Below are positions 1-12,869 of a DNA stretch of 64,000 nucleotides, one piece after another; position 1 is the stretch's first letter, and each line of letters starts with the position of its first letter. Origin of the DNA: Saccharina japonica (Eukaryota; Sar; Phaeophyceae; Laminariales; Laminariaceae); contig MEHQ01000463.1 in assembly GCA_008828725.1 (NCBI GenBank), positions 458,866 through 522,865 on the forward strand, given 5' to 3'. Both the position numbers and the translations under genes were made by a program. The notes under the pieces were generated by a model that was not told the DNA's origin, did not search any database, and saw only the letters and a program-made list of their open reading frames with translations.

Positions 1-1171
1 GGAGGGTTGATAACACGTACCAGGTAGAGCACACCAGAGGTCTAGGTGTGGGTATGACTACCGCGTCATGCTCCATGCTGATGGAAGCACGAACAATTTG
101 AAGTTTCCGTTGGAGTCGTACAGTACGGGTGAGGGCTCCGCTGTTGGGGCGTGGGTAGAGGTAGGGCGACAGGAGGGGGTGAAGAGGTCGGGGCGGGCGC
201 TGACTCCGAATGTCCGCAACGCGGAGCTTGCAGCTTAGGTGGGGGCGAGCTGATCCGCCTAGTGTTAGTATATACTTGGTATACGTCGAGTGTATGACAT
301 GCTTCATTGAGGGTCAGGTTTATTGATTGGGGAGGTCAAGAGAGTACCCTCATATCCAAGGTATTTACATAGTGGTAGTAACGGCACTCCAACTCGTCGG
401 TTGCGGCTGACGTGTACAATGTCAACATGATACGTGGTTCTCGCGTCATATATTGATAAGAAATAAGAAACACTGGAAACACTACAATTTAAGTCGAGCA
501 AAATAAGAAACATGATATAAGAAATGCCGTCAATGTTGCTGGTGTGGGCACACGAGAAATAAGACTTTGAGCCTGGAAGCCAAGCTGACGTTTCTTAACA
601 CCGGCCCCCCACTGTATGCCGTATAATTTGTGTCTGCTGTGAATACAGCCGTTCTGGAATGGAACTTTCATGCGCAAGCTATTATATTATTAAAAAAAGA
701 ATGTTCGTCTTGTGGCATGACCCCACAGAAGTTCTTGATTGCCGGCAATTTTAATATATTTGTTGTTACCACTGGAAAAAAACGACCACAAGTTGATTTC
801 CTGGAAGTTTCCAGTCTTTCTTACATGATGTACAGTACAGCAAGCACCGTGCCAATTTGTAACTACTCCCCCTGCTGTTTGTACTGACAGTTGACACTAC
901 CCACCCAAAACACCAGGCATATACTCCCATACTACTGTATATCCAAATGGATTTATCTCCCAAGTACCCAAGCGATTATCGTATGGGTTAAATTGGGTTT
1001 TTTATCCTCCGGGGGATGCGTAAGGGCCCGAATTAACGAGTCTAAAATAAATTCAATTTGGAAAAATAAAAATTCAAATTCGCTTTTCATTGGTCAACAC
1101 ACACACCAGCACCAAAGATTAGGATCTTGGGGTATAATATTGGGTGGTGGTGCGGGTTCTGACCAATGAGA
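1..1171 (+). repeat. Left arm of a 1.17 kb inverted repeat
   Basis: Each position x here pairs with position 5075-x, so the block is the reverse complement of 3904-5074 with only a few mismatches (for example around 155-170). The pairing ends at 1171/3904, inside a small palindromic transposon. The arm may extend left of the window. It includes a block (about 735-830) that recurs near 17405-17500 and 36825-36920, recognisable by the words TTGATTGCCGGC and CCACTGGAAA. No coding potential is convincing. The high arm identity means a recent inverted duplication or an assembly fold-back. Confidence 0.9.
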
Positions 1172-1233
1172 AGCGGATTTGATTTTTTGTTTTTCCAAAT
1201 TGTTTTTTGTTTTTCTTCGTTAAAACGGGCCCT
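1023..1233. mobile_element. Palindromic MITE, copy 1
   Basis: The element is about 211 bp and nearly palindromic. Its ends read AGGGCCCGAATTAACGAG on the left and, reading inward from the right, AGGGCCCGTTTTAACGAA. The inner parts (ATTGGTCA.. and TGACCAAT) also pair, so almost the whole unit can fold back. It is flanked by TA or TAA/TTA, as expected of Tc1/mariner or PIF/Harbinger MITEs. No ORF is present. A mirrored, shortened copy lies at 3904-4052 in the other arm of the inverted repeat. Confidence 0.75.
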
Positions 1234-1234
1234 T

Positions 1235-1441
1235 AGGGCCCGTTTTAACGAAAGAGAAGAAAATTCAATTTGGAAAAAAAATCAAATCCGCTTTTCATTG
1301 GTCAACACACGCACCAGCACCAAAGATTAGGATCTTGGGGCATAATATTTGGTGCTGGTGCGTGTGTTGACCAATGAAAAGCGAATTTGAATTTTATTTT
1401 TTCCAAATTGAATTTATTTCATACTCGTCAAAACGGGCCCT
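1235..1441. mobile_element. Palindromic MITE, copy 2, abutting copy 1
   Basis: A second unit of the same family directly follows copy 1, so that the right end of copy 1 and the left end of copy 2 are separated only by TTA. Its ends are GGGCCCGTTTTAACGAAAG and, inverted at 1422-1441, GGGCCCGTTTTGACGAG. The two copies differ at several internal positions, so they are two insertions or an old duplication rather than a very recent copy. Confidence 0.7.
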
Positions 1442-1773
1442 AGAAACATAAAGCTTGGTTAATGTATATAGAAAAAGCCCCGGAGACCATACATAGGTAA
1501 AACGATCGTTTTTGGCAAATTATATTCGAAAACGGCATTGTGGGATTTACTCGTATCAAAGTCTGATGTGATATTCCTGAAATGTATGATACGTGACATT
1601 GCCGTATTAGTACAATAACCTTGGTTGTGTGACTGCAATTCATCAACGAAGATGGATTGAGTGCATTATGTTTCCCGGGATGGGTCACATATTGTTTGAC
1701 CTGTTCTCAAGGGTCATAGAGCTTGGGGATGAGAGGCCCCCTTGCTCACAATCAGTTAGTTAACATAATATAA
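1442..1773. other. Unassigned spacer
   Basis: I see no motif, repeat or coding signal in this AT-rich stretch. It could belong to the long 5' region of the copia fossil that follows, but no LTR ends (TG..CA) can be assigned. Confidence 0.4.
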
Positions 1774-3904
1774 TTGATATATATTTTTCTTCTTCTTCTT
1801 CTACCAGCCTCATGGCTTCCCGACTCTCGACCCACCGCTCTTCGTGAGCGAGGCTGTGCCAAGCACCCGGTGCACGAGTTGTCCCCTTACGCTAGCGTCC
1901 GACTCATGGTCACGGTAGCTCGGGCACAAGGTGCAGCACAATGGTGGGTTTTGTCGTCTTGGGCGAGGAGCTTCCCTGGATGACCAAGATCATCGAGCAA
2001 GAAAGAAGACATCAGGAATGGGCAGACGTCGGACTGGGAGGTGATCAGCATCACGCTTGGAGTATACTGGTAAATTGCATCTCACACAAAGCACTTGCGA
2101 GAACTGGTAACAGCAACCGGTAGCCAGTCGAGGGGTGGTCTGCTTTTAAGAAGCAACGCACCTCAGGCTGAGCAGAAAAGGCTAGACTTACTCAAGCATG
2201 GTACAGCCTTAGGATGAAGGACGGGGAAAGCCCCAACGAGTTTTTTCGAGGGGTTGTGTGCTCAGGACCAGACTTAGTAACCATGGAATGGTTTTCCTGA
2301 TATCGACGCTAACCAACATTTTGCGCGTAACCTTTCCCCTGCTTTTGGGGTGCAAAAAAAGCATTTTGCTCGCCAATGCAGAGTTGACGTACCAAGCCCT
2401 TGAAGATGTGGTGCTCAGCGCGTACGGGGAGATGGAGATGTCGAGGGAGGAGGAGCAGAGGGACGGGACGGGACACGCCCTCATTGCTGCCGACGGAGGT
2501 CGGGGCGATGGGGGTGCTCGGCATGGCGGGAGAGTGACCGAGGCGGACGCGGAAGGAACCGGAGGAACGATCCCAGGGGTGGAACACAGCACGCAGCAGC
2601 AGCGGCAGCGACCAGCAGCAGCTAGCAACAGGAGCCGTACCAGCAGCAGCAGCAGCAGCAGCAGCGGAGCGTACCAGCAGCATGCAGCAACAGCACAGCA
2701 ACAGCAGCAACAGCAGCAGCGGCCGACCCCAGCGGTCGGGGTGGTGGTGGTTGGAGCGGGGCATCACAGCAGTGGGGCCATCGAGGCAGAGGACCTGGCG
2801 GTCAGGGGAGGCAGAAGAAGGTATGGGGGTGGTCGTGCGCAAGCAGTTGGGGGTAGGGGGAGAGGCAACCCTCCCCCCCCCGGCGGCTACGGAACCGCGC
2901 CACCCCGCCCGGGGGGTCCCGCTTTGAGTGGAGGCCCCCGCCCCCCGTATGCGACACCTGGTCGACAGCAGCCGTGGCCGCACTCGTACGGTCAAGCAAA
3001 TATTGCTGGCACCACCGCCGCCGCCACCGCCGCCGTCGCCGCCCCCGTCGCCGCCGCCGCCCCCGCCGCCATCGCCGCCTATGATGACGATCCGAGTGCT
3101 CATGGTCCTGACGCAGCCGCCGTCGGTGGGAGCGGCAGCTACTACCACGAAGACTACGGAGAGTACTACTATGAGGAGGAGCAGCCGCTGGAGTACCAGC
3201 CGCCGCCTCTGCAGCAGTACCAGCCGCCGCCTCTGCAGCAGTACCAGCCGCCGCCTCTGCAGCAGTACCAGCCGCCGCCTCTGCAGCAGTATCAGCCGCC
3301 ACCTCCGTACCAGTACCCGCCGCCGTCCATGCAGCAGTACCAGTCACCGCCTGTGCAGCAGTACTATCCGCCGCCTGCGCAGCAGTACCAGCCGTCTTAT
3401 GCACAGCAGTACCAGCCACCGCATGCACCGCAGTACCAGCCACCGCCGCAGGCGCCGGAGCATCAGCAACCACCGCCGCCCCAGCACCTCCAGCATCATC
3501 CCAGCCATGTTCCGCCCTCTTCCTCTGCGTCTTCTCCCGGAATATCTACATCTCCCCGGAGCGCTCTGCATCTACTCATGGCACGTTCAGTGCCACAAGG
3601 CGAGTCGGATTTGAGTGTTGGTAGAGTAGGAGTGAGTGGTGTGGCGCTTGCGAGTCAACAGGATAGTGAGACCATTGGGGAGTGCATCAGGCGACCACAA
3701 GGTAGTGAGCATTGGGTTTCCGACAACGGATCCACCAATCATGTCACCAGTGACGCCCGGAACGTCTATGACTGGGTAGAGATTCCCCCCGGTAAAGAAC
3801 GGGTCCTAATTGGTGACGGGAAGGGGATGAGGGTGATGGGAGTAGGTAGTCTCAACCTCAAAATGCATTCGAAGACTGATTTCAATGTAAAGTTGACGGG
3901 AGTG
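1774..3904 (+). mobile_element. Ty1/copia-type fossil: gag and start of pol (protease)
   Basis: This is the 5' coding part of a copia-like retrotransposon. A gag segment near 2200-2255 carries the family phrase MKDGESPNEFF, found in UBN2-type copia gag proteins. A protease-like segment near 3709-3780 carries HWVSDNGSTNHVTSDARNVY, the copia protease active-site region, followed by typical strand-forming sequence. Between them is a long low-complexity region rich in Gln and Pro. The copy is broken: a few interruptions are evident, no integrase or reverse transcriptase remains, and the right side ends at the inverted-repeat arm. No LTRs were recognised. It looks old to intermediate in age. Confidence 0.7.
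2590..3510 (+). repeat. Low-complexity Gln/Pro/Ala coding repeats within copia gag
   Basis: CAG-rich runs at 2595-2725 are followed by a GCC/CCG-rich run at 3010-3080 and then a tandem array at 3190-3440. The clearest array unit is 24 bp, CAGTACCAGCCGCCGCCTCT plus GCAG, encoding QYQPPPLQ repeated about four times and then degenerating. The strongly G/C-biased opposite strand creates long false ORFs. Confidence 0.85.
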
Positions 3905-5074
3905 TTCATTGGTCAGAACCCGCACCACCACCCAATATTATACCCCAAGATCCTAATCTTTGGTGCTGGTGTGTGTGTTGACCAATGAAAAGCGAATTTG
4001 AATTTTTATTTTTCCAAATTGAATTTATTTTAGACTCGTTAATTCGGGCCCTTACGCATCCCCCGGAGGATAAAAAACCCAATTTAACCCATACGATAAT
4101 CGCTTGGGTACTTGGGAGATAAATCCATTTGGATATACAGTAGTATGGGAGTATATGCCTGGTGTTTTGGGTGGGTAGTGTCAACTGTCAGTACAAACAG
4201 CAGGGGGAGTAGTTACAAATTGGCACGGTGCTTGCTGTACTGTACATCATGTAAGAAAGACTGGAAACTTCCAGGAAATCAACTTGTGGTCGTTTTTTTC
4301 CAGTGGTAACAACAAATATATTAAAATTGCCGGCAATCAAGAACTTCTGTGGGGTCATGCCACAAGACGAACATTCTTTTTTTAATAATATAATAGCTTG
4401 CGCATGAAAGTTCCATTCCAGAACGGCTGTATTCACAGCAGACACAAATTATACGGCATACAGTGGGGGGCCGGTGTTAAGAAACGTCAGCTTGGCTTCC
4501 AGGCTCAAAGTCTTATTTCTCGTGTGCCCACACCAGCAACATTGACGGCATTTCTTATATCATGTTTCTTATTTTGCTCGACTTAAATTGTAGTGTTTCC
4601 AGTGTTTCTTATTTCTTATCAATATATGACGCGAGAACCACGTATCATGTTGACATTGTACACGTCAGCCGCAACCGACGAGTTGGAGTGCCGTTACTAC
4701 CACTATGTAAATACCTTGGATATGAGGGTACTCTCTTGACCTCCCCAATCAATAAACCTGACCCTCAATGAAGCATGTCATACACTCGACGTATACCAAG
4801 TATATACTAACACTAGGCGGATCAGCTCGCCCCCACCTAAGCTGCAAGCTCCGCGTTGCGGACATTCGGAGTCAGCGCCCGCCCCGACCTCATCACCCCC
4901 TACTGTAGCCCTACCTCAACCCACGCCCCAACAGCGGAGCCCTCACCCGTACTGTACGACTCCAACGGAAACTTCAAATTGTTCGTGCTTCCATCAGCAT
5001 GGAGCATGACGCGGTAGTCATACCCACACCTAGACCTCTGGTGTGCTCTACCTGGTACGTGTTATCAACCCTCC
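3904..5074 (-). repeat. Right arm of the 1.17 kb inverted repeat
   Basis: Reverse complement of 1-1171, with a constant coordinate sum of 5075. It begins inside a MITE (3904-4052 is the shortened mirror of 1023-1171), so the copia fossil runs directly into it. The stretch 4470-4790 recurs, diverged, at 39380-39760. Confidence 0.9.
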
Positions 5075-5945
5075 GAACCAACCCAGTCCCAATCTCACAA
5101 GCACCCCACGTTTAACGAGCGACTGATCTAGCGGGCTCTTTTTTGTTTTTCCACCAGGGGACATTTTATTTGTGACTTGTAATGAACAAACAAAAAGCTG
5201 TTGGGGAAAAAAACAAATGAAGAAAAAAAAAGAATGCCGGCTGTGATGAGACTTTATTACTTGGTTCACTTTTCTGGACGGTACTCGTAGCACGGCTGGG
5301 AGGTTTTAACGTTTGGCGTTTCTTATTCCGTACCACGCTCCGGAGCGACCTCGTTTCTTAAATTAGATGGAACGACAATCACTGTGTTGTTTCTTATGTA
5401 GCATTTTTCTGTTGTTTCGTTGCCCGGTTGAGCTGTCTTTCTTACATGCAGTTTCTTTTTTTTTCTCACAATCCCAGCCTCCGTTTCTTGACACAATATT
5501 TCATACATCCGGGCCCCCACTGTATCGCAACGACATCATCCTCGCATACGCACCGAGTACGACTGACGTTTCTTTTATAGCAGCAGTAGTAGATAGTGTG
5601 TACCACCCGATGCGTGTCGCTCACGTTGCATGCACGACCTGCATGTGGCACTCTGATGGATCTGACACCATCGCCGTTCAGGGAGCGGGGCATGGTTTTG
5701 GGCATTCCTGCACGCATATGCGGCTACCAGTATATACTGGCCGTTTGCGTCTGCTTGCAGCAGAAGCAGAAGCAGCACACAGCAGCAGTGTGTAGAAACA
5801 AAGAAATATATCGTAGATACAGGGTGAGCCTTTCATATTGCGATTTCTTGTTTGTGAACGACGCTCTCTATCGCATCTGCTACGGAATAAAGAGGTGGGT
5901 GTGTCCTCGTTCGACGCTTGTGAGGCCCAAACGATTGTAGGTAGC
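5075..5945. repeat. Mosaic of dispersed repeat modules
   Basis: 5150-5560 is a diverged copy of 40040-40440; both contain CTGTGATGAGACTTTATTAC and CACGCTCCGGAGCGACCTC. 5590-5945 is a diverged copy of about 31200-31560; both contain GATGGATCTGACACCATCGC and CGTAGATACAGGGTGAGCCT. Short ORFs here are not conserved in frame between copies, so I treat the block as non-coding. Confidence 0.7.
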
Positions 5946-6085
5946 CATGCTAATGTACTTGAAACAGGTGTGAGTGGCTCTAAATAGTTTTATTTACAGA
6001 ATCGACAAGAGCTGCCAAGTTAACAACTAGACCAGTTATTAACGACTGTAGGCCAAACCAAACGTGCTATATACACCCCTACCAG

Positions 6086-6116
<31 letters not shown>

Positions 6117-6819
6117 CTTGTGGGGCTTGCTCGACGCGTGGTATATATGTAGTGTGGATGGGGGTAGATGAAATGAACTAATCAACTACTTGAGCTAGTG
6201 GGGACTAATTTTAATATAGTATTTGCCTTCCGACAATGTGCAGGGAATTATTCATTCAGAATGAAAAAGCTGACACAATTCGCCAAATGCCACCAATATC
6301 ATCCCACCAATTCTCCTCCCCTTCGTGTACTCAATAGAATAAGCACTACCACCCTTTACCCAAATATGAAACCTGCTATATATCTTGGTCCAATTCTTCA
6401 TCCAAAGATCGACACACCTCATACCAAAACATGTTTCGTGACGACAGGCCGACAAAATCCCATAGCAAAAATTTAGCGCAAGAGGGAGAAGAATATTATG
6501 CAACACATGAAATATGTCTATATCTTAGCCGACGCAGTCATAAAAACATCGATAAAACAATTGGGGGGTGGAGCGGCAGAAAAGAAGGCATACATTCCTG
6601 GCTTTAGCTGGCCAAACCAGAGACTACTTCACGTCTGCCCGTGCTCGTTGCAGGACCTCGTGCTTGCTTGTGCCCGACGTGGGGATGCTGACCTACGCGC
6701 GATGCCTTCTGCAAAGGACTGCGTGCAGGGCCCTCCATCCCAAAACCAAACTTGCTCTATTCCAGCCCCCGAAACAGACAAGGCTCATAATCTCTACCAA
6801 TAAACCTTGTTTTGTTCGT
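5946..6819. other. Non-coding stretch with a (TA)n run
   Basis: A TA microsatellite lies at about 6086-6114. The word CCGACAATGTGCAG near 6230 recurs near 33790 and, inverted, near 40635 and 41915, so part of this region is dispersed repeat. ORFs of 90-100 codons near 6200-6800 have no recognisable motif. Confidence 0.4.
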
Positions 6820-7751
6820 TACTCCGATAGCGGAGGTCGTTACGTCGTCTACTTACAAAACTACCCATTAGCCGACGCAGTTATAAAAAGTATCGATTCT
6901 TCGCCAAACGTGCATGAATCAATGGTGCGCAGCTATACCGAAGGCAAGATATATGATGTGATAAAAAACCCAGTCCACCAATTCCTCTGACTCCTCTCCT
7001 CTTTGGAGCTCGGGTCTCCGGCTTTGGAGCGCTTGTCTGTCCTGAAACTTGTGCTTCTTGGATAGTATTGTTCTTCGCTTCACGACTAGAAGGACTTTTG
7101 TGATTCTACGAAAAAAAAAAAGGATCAGGAATTTTGTTGGAATTTTCTGATATTTCTCAGATGATGAACCCCGTGAAAATAAGGGTCTTCCTCGGGAAAA
7201 TTCCCGAACGTTTCGGGAATCGAGGTAAATCAACCATATCAAACTAACCAAGGAGGAATAACCAATGTGAAAAGCACCACAAGAAAGACCAAACCACGGC
7301 GAATCGAATGACGGCGTTTTCATTTATTTTTACGTAGTAGGAACTGCGGTATGGCCACGGGAATTTTACCACGGTAATTCAAAATCAAATTCCCGTGGTA
7401 AAAATCCCGTGGCCATACCGCAGCTCCTACATCGTAACAAAAAAACAAAACGTCGTCATTCGATTCGCCGTGGTTTGGTCTTTCTTGTGGTGCTTTTAAC
7501 ATTGGTTATTTGGCATTGGTTAGTTTGATATGGTTGATTTACTCGATTCCCGAAATCTTCGGGAATTTTCCCGAGGAAGGCCCTGAAAATAATTGCGACC
7601 CCTTGCCTTTCATTCCACTTCTGCTATGACCGACGTACACGCAACCGGTAAACACAAGACAATTATCACGATGCAATTTGTCAAGATTTTTGTTGGGATG
7701 GTGGCACTGCTCTCCGGCAATAACGTCGTGCTCGGAGCGGAAAAGTTCAAG
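6820..7751 (+). pseudogene. Small-ORF family copy 1 (upstream region and putative exon 1)
   Basis: The upstream region is shared with 35370-35785 and 38880-39242. The ORF starts at ATG 7671 and reads MQFVKIFVGMVALLSGNNVV then LGAEKFK (27 codons), which looks like an N-terminal signal peptide with a lysine, a hydrophobic core and an A-x-A-like end. A good splice donor, AAG|GTGAGA, follows at 7751/7752. Read through instead, the frame gives a 43-residue peptide ending NVNMQWL. No matching second exon lies downstream; the sequence enters the AGT microsatellite and then the giant palindrome. The upstream region is split by a fold-back transposon (7183-7583). Differences between copies are mostly amino-acid changing, so selection is unproven and this copy is probably defunct. 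Confidence 0.35.
7183..7583. mobile_element. Fold-back MULE-like MITE with 9 bp target-site duplication
   Basis: A 401 bp element whose two halves are near-perfect reverse complements centred near 7383. The termini read GGGTCTTCCTCGGGAAAAT and, inverted at the right end, GGGCCTTCCTCGGGAAAAT. It is flanked by TGAAAATAA on both sides (7174-7182 and 7584-7592). Nine-base duplications and long terminal inverted repeats are the mark of Mutator-like elements. The related loci near 35690 and 39155 lack the insertion and keep the uninterrupted target. It has no transposase, so it is non-autonomous. Confidence 0.9.
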
Positions 7752-8051
7752 GTGAGACTCGAATATGTGGTAGGCTGTAATGTAAACATGCAGTGGTTAT
7801 AGGCCATCTGTCTCGCACCATACCTGGTAGTACACAGCAGCATTCGTGTGTGTAGTACTCGTATCATATTACTGCTGCCGTAAAGTAAGAGCTTCCCACT
7901 AGTTATACGAGAAAACGGTTCACATACATACCTGCTGCTGCTGTTTACGTACGAGAAATAAGTCATCAGCTCTACTCGAGGGAGATGAGAACCTGTAATG
8001 CGCCAAGGCCAGCAAGCTCGTCGCTTAGACGTAACATACAGCAGAGCTATT
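7752..8051 (+). other. Putative intron/downstream region of small-ORF copy 1
   Basis: This stretch aligns with 35867-36315 of copy 2 (shared words TACACAGCAGCATTCGT, ACGAGAAAACGGTTCACATA and GCCAAGGCCAGCA), except that copy 2 holds a TA-type MITE. In both copies the alignment runs into an AGT microsatellite. Confidence 0.6.
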
Positions 8052-8599
<548 letters not shown>

Positions 8600-8625
<26 letters not shown>

Positions 8626-11600
8626 GTAGCAACGGAACCTGTTTTCGCCATAATGCTCGAATTTGCGTGCAGGCCAAGGATAGTCGAAAAACTATGTTTT
8701 CGACACACCACCTCGAATTATTCAACTTCGACCCTGGGGGTACCTGACACCGTCCCCTCCTTCTACGCCTGACCAATACCTATAGACTGAAAACAGGGGA
8801 CGGTAGAGACCCCCCCCCCCTGCGCCCCCTATAAATATATGATATATTTATAGGTTGGGTTGGCGTCGGTTGGCAACGACGCTGTAAAACACGCCACTCG
8901 CTGAGTGAGCTAGACAACCAGGGTGCCGTTTTTTTTTTTTTTTTGGCGGTCACCAAAGCTGGCGGTCGAGTAGATCATTTGTGCGGGGTGGAGAACCTTT
9001 GCTCCGCACAAGGGGAATGGTCGTATCACGTAGTGTGAATATGGTAAGGCATCCGCGAGGCAGTTGACGTAGTAAAACCCATTGCTGTCTCGGGAAGTGG
9101 CCACACCAGAAATTAAATTAACTCATTGAAGCTGCCGTCCATATGCAAGTCCGTCTCAGAGGCGGTTCTTAGCAGGGAGAACAATCCAACGGTAGGGGTA
9201 CCACTTTTAGGCTCAACATTTTATCACCGGTTGTGCTCCTCACGTGAGCAACCACCGGGTACTATTAATAGTTTACTGGTGTACTTGTTCTTCGAATACC
9301 GCATTGGATGGTTTGGTCGGGTTGCGCGAACGAATCTTTCCGATGTCATGTTTCGGGTGAGATATTGAGCTCCTCATGTGAGGAGCTCAGAAAATCCTGC
9401 TGCACCCCTACCGTGGGATGACTCAGGATGCAGCTCACCCTCCATGCGACTCGCCCAATACCTTCACGGCGTTTCGCGCTTGGTGCAAGCAATGTCTGCC
9501 TGGTTGGTGAAAACCCAACGTGCTCCGTCCCGGCATTGTAGGGATGCGAGGGTCTATGGTCATATACTACGGCCGTGCACACATGAGTACCCCCCCCCCC
9601 CCATAACATGTGCCTGTGTGTATATGGTAAGGCACCCGCGAGGCAGTTACATAGTGCTCCCATTGCTGTCTCAGGAAGTGGCCACACCAGAAATTAAATT
9701 AACTCATTGAAGCTGTCATCCATATGCAAGTCCGCCTCAGAGGCGGTTCTTAGCAGGATGCAGCTCACCCTCCATGCGACTCGCCCAATACCTCACGGCG
9801 CTTCGCGCTTGGTGCAAGCAATGTCTGCCTGGTTGGGGAAAACCCAACGTGCTCCGTCCCGGCATTGTAGGGATGCGAGGGTCTATGGTCATATCGACTA
9901 CGGCCGTGCACGATATGAGTAACCCCCCCCCCCCCCTGCTTGTAAACTGAACACAGGGGACGGTAGAGAGCCGCTCCCCCCTGCTTGATACAAGGCCTTC
10001 CAGAGTACTACAATACTACTGGGCGGCGCTGCGACCTATAGGCCGCAGCTGCGTAGTGACAGCGACTGCAGCAGTAGTGAGCGGTATAAAGGAGCTATGA
10101 GCTCGCTCGAAGGTGGACCAGAAGGCCCCGAAGAGAGCCGTGGGATCGGCAAGCAGATGAATCGATAGACCCCAGGTATCTTCCACACCTGTGTATACCC
10201 TTGCAACGAGAATCCATCAGGGAAACGAACCACTGACCGCGCCTGTAAGGTGTCAATGACACGCAGGAGGCGGCCAGCGGTTCGTTTCCCTGTGGATTCT
10301 CGTTGCAAGGGTATCACAGGTGTGGAAGATACCTGGGTCTATCGATTTCTCTGCTGCCGACCCACGGCTCTCTTGGGGCCTTCTGGTCCACCTTCGAGCG
10401 AGCTCATAGCTCCTTTATACCGCTCACTACTGCTGCAGTCGCTGTCACTACGCAGCTGCGGCCTTAGGTCGCAGCGCCGCCCAGTAGTATTTGGTACTCT
10501 GGAAGGCTTGTATCAAGCAGGGGGGGGCGGCTCTCTACCGTCCCCTGTGTCAGTTTTTCAAGCAGGGGGGGGGGGGTTACTCTATGTGTGCACGGCCGTA
10601 GTCATATGACCATAGACCCTCGCATCCCTACAATGCCGGGACGGAGCCGTTGGGTTTTCACCAACCAGGCAGACATTGCTTGCACCAAGCGCGAAGCGCC
10701 GTGAGGTATTGGGCGAGTCGCATGGAGGGTGAGCTGCATCCTGCTAAGAACCGCCTCTGAGGCGGACTTGCATATGGATGACAGCTTCAATGAGTTAATT
10801 TAATTTCTGGTGTGCACTTCCTGAGACAGCAATGGGAGCACTATGTCAACTCCTCGGGGTGCCTTACCATATACACACAGGACGATGTTGGGGGGGGGGG
10901 GGGTACTCATGTTGTGCACGGCCGTAGTCATATGACCATAGACCCTCGCATCCTACAATGCCGGGACGGAGCAGCGTTGGGTTTTCACCAACCAGGCAGA
11001 CATTGCTTGCACCAAGCGCGAAACGCCGTGAAGGTATTGGGCGAGTCGCATGGAGGGTGAGCTGCATCCTGAGTCATCCCACGGTAGGGGTGCAGCAGGA
11101 TTTTCTGAGCTCCTCACATGAGGAGCTCAATATCTCACCCGAAACATGACATCGGAAAGATTCGTTCGCGCAACCCGACCAAACCATCCAATGCGGTATT
11201 CGAAGAACAAGTACACCAGTAAACTATTAATAGTACCCGGTGGTTGCTCACGTGAGGAGCACAACCGGTGATAAAATGTTGAGCCTAAAAGTGGTACCCC
11301 TACCGTTGGATTGTTCTCCCTGCTAAGAACCGCCTCTGAGGCGGACTTGCATATGGACGACAGCTTCAATGAGTTAATTTAATTTCTGGTGTGGCCACTT
11401 CCCGAGACAGCAATGGGTTTTACTACGTCAACTGCCTCGCGGATGCCTTACCATATTCACACTACGTGATACGACCATTCCCCTTGTGCGGAGCAAAGGT
11501 TCTCCACCCCGCACAAATGATCTACTCGACCGCCAGCTTTGGTGACCGCCAAAAAAAAAAAAAAAACGGCACCCTGGTTGTCGAGCTCACTCAGCGAGTG

Positions 11601-11895
11601 GCGTGTTTTACAGCGTCGTTGCCAACCGACGCCAACCCAACCTATAAATATATCATATATTTATAGGGGGCGCAGGGGGGGGGGGTCTCTACCGTCCCCT
11701 GTTTTCAGTCTATAGGTATTGGTCAGGCGTAGAAGGAGGGGACGGTGTCAGGTACCCCCAGGGTCGAAGTTGAATAATTCGAGGTGGTGTGTCGAAAACA
11801 TAGTTTTTCGACTATCCTTGGCCTGCACGCAAATTCGAGCATTATGGCGAAAACAGGTTCCGTTGCTACGACTATACTACTGCCGCTACCACTAC
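8600..11895. repeat. Giant palindrome with arms of about 1.65 kb
   Basis: The left arm, 8600-10253, is the reverse complement of 10256-11895. The coordinate sum drifts from 20495 at the outside to 20510 near the centre, so a few indels separate the arms, and scattered base differences are present. Almost no spacer remains at the centre (GTGTCAATGACAC near 10250). Each arm also contains a direct repeat of about 80 bp (9100-9177 and 9678-9757 on the left) and several poly-G or poly-C runs. The outer ends pass into AGT and ACT microsatellite. I see no reliable gene; the ORFs are mirror images of each other. Confidence 0.9.
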
Positions 11896-12235
<340 letters not shown>

Positions 12236-12869
12236 ACCCAGTGCTGTTCCGTTCGTATTCCGCCGCATGTTGAAGTTGGCATCATTACGTCGCATAGCGC
12301 ATCGTGCATACACCTCATGGGCCTTGTGACAGCACTTGTGTGTAGCTGCAGTGCTCAGCTATCGATAGGTATGTGTTGGTAGAGATGTCCTGCGTGATAG
12401 AGGCCAGTGAGCCAGGTTGAATGGTGTGAGTAGAGTTTCGCCACCAATGGAAGGCGTTTTTTTTACAAGGGGTTGGTCTAATAAAACACCCTCACCAAGC
12501 ACCCGATCACACGATCGTACATAGCGGCCCACCCAAGACATCGCTGGGCGTGCGATTCGGAGACGAGGCTCAGTACCCCATCGTGGTGCTCTATAGGTGA
12601 AAACAATTAGGTGAACGTGGACTTGTGCCTATTTTCCGGCGACTCTGAAAATCCTGGCTTGATCGTGTCTTCTTGCCGCTGCGCTGGTCGCAAGGCGTCA
12701 CTGTATCACAAAAAATCGTTGCCAAGACTCGGTGACGGTTGGCCGAGGTCGGAGAAGTGTCGGGCAAGGTATAGCAAGTGTCCGATTGATCGATGGTCGA
12801 GGGCTCGTAGAGAAATCAGCATTTCGGTTTGCCTGAAATAAGTTCATTTTTTGGTAAATTTCGTAAAAA
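12236..12869. other. Upstream region of the methyltransferase gene
   Basis: No motif is recognised. A frame open from 12611 to 12841 contains several cysteines but no known domain; it could be part of an untranslated leader or an unrecognised 5' exon of the gene that follows. Confidence 0.35.

Noticed and set aside
2309-3473. Long minus-strand ORFs (223 and 279 codons)
   Set aside because: They are shadows of the Gln/Pro low-complexity region of the copia gag on the plus strand.
9126-9368. ORF pairs repeated at 11127-11369 and elsewhere in the palindrome
   Set aside because: The duplication is due to the inverted arms, so it is not evidence of conservation.
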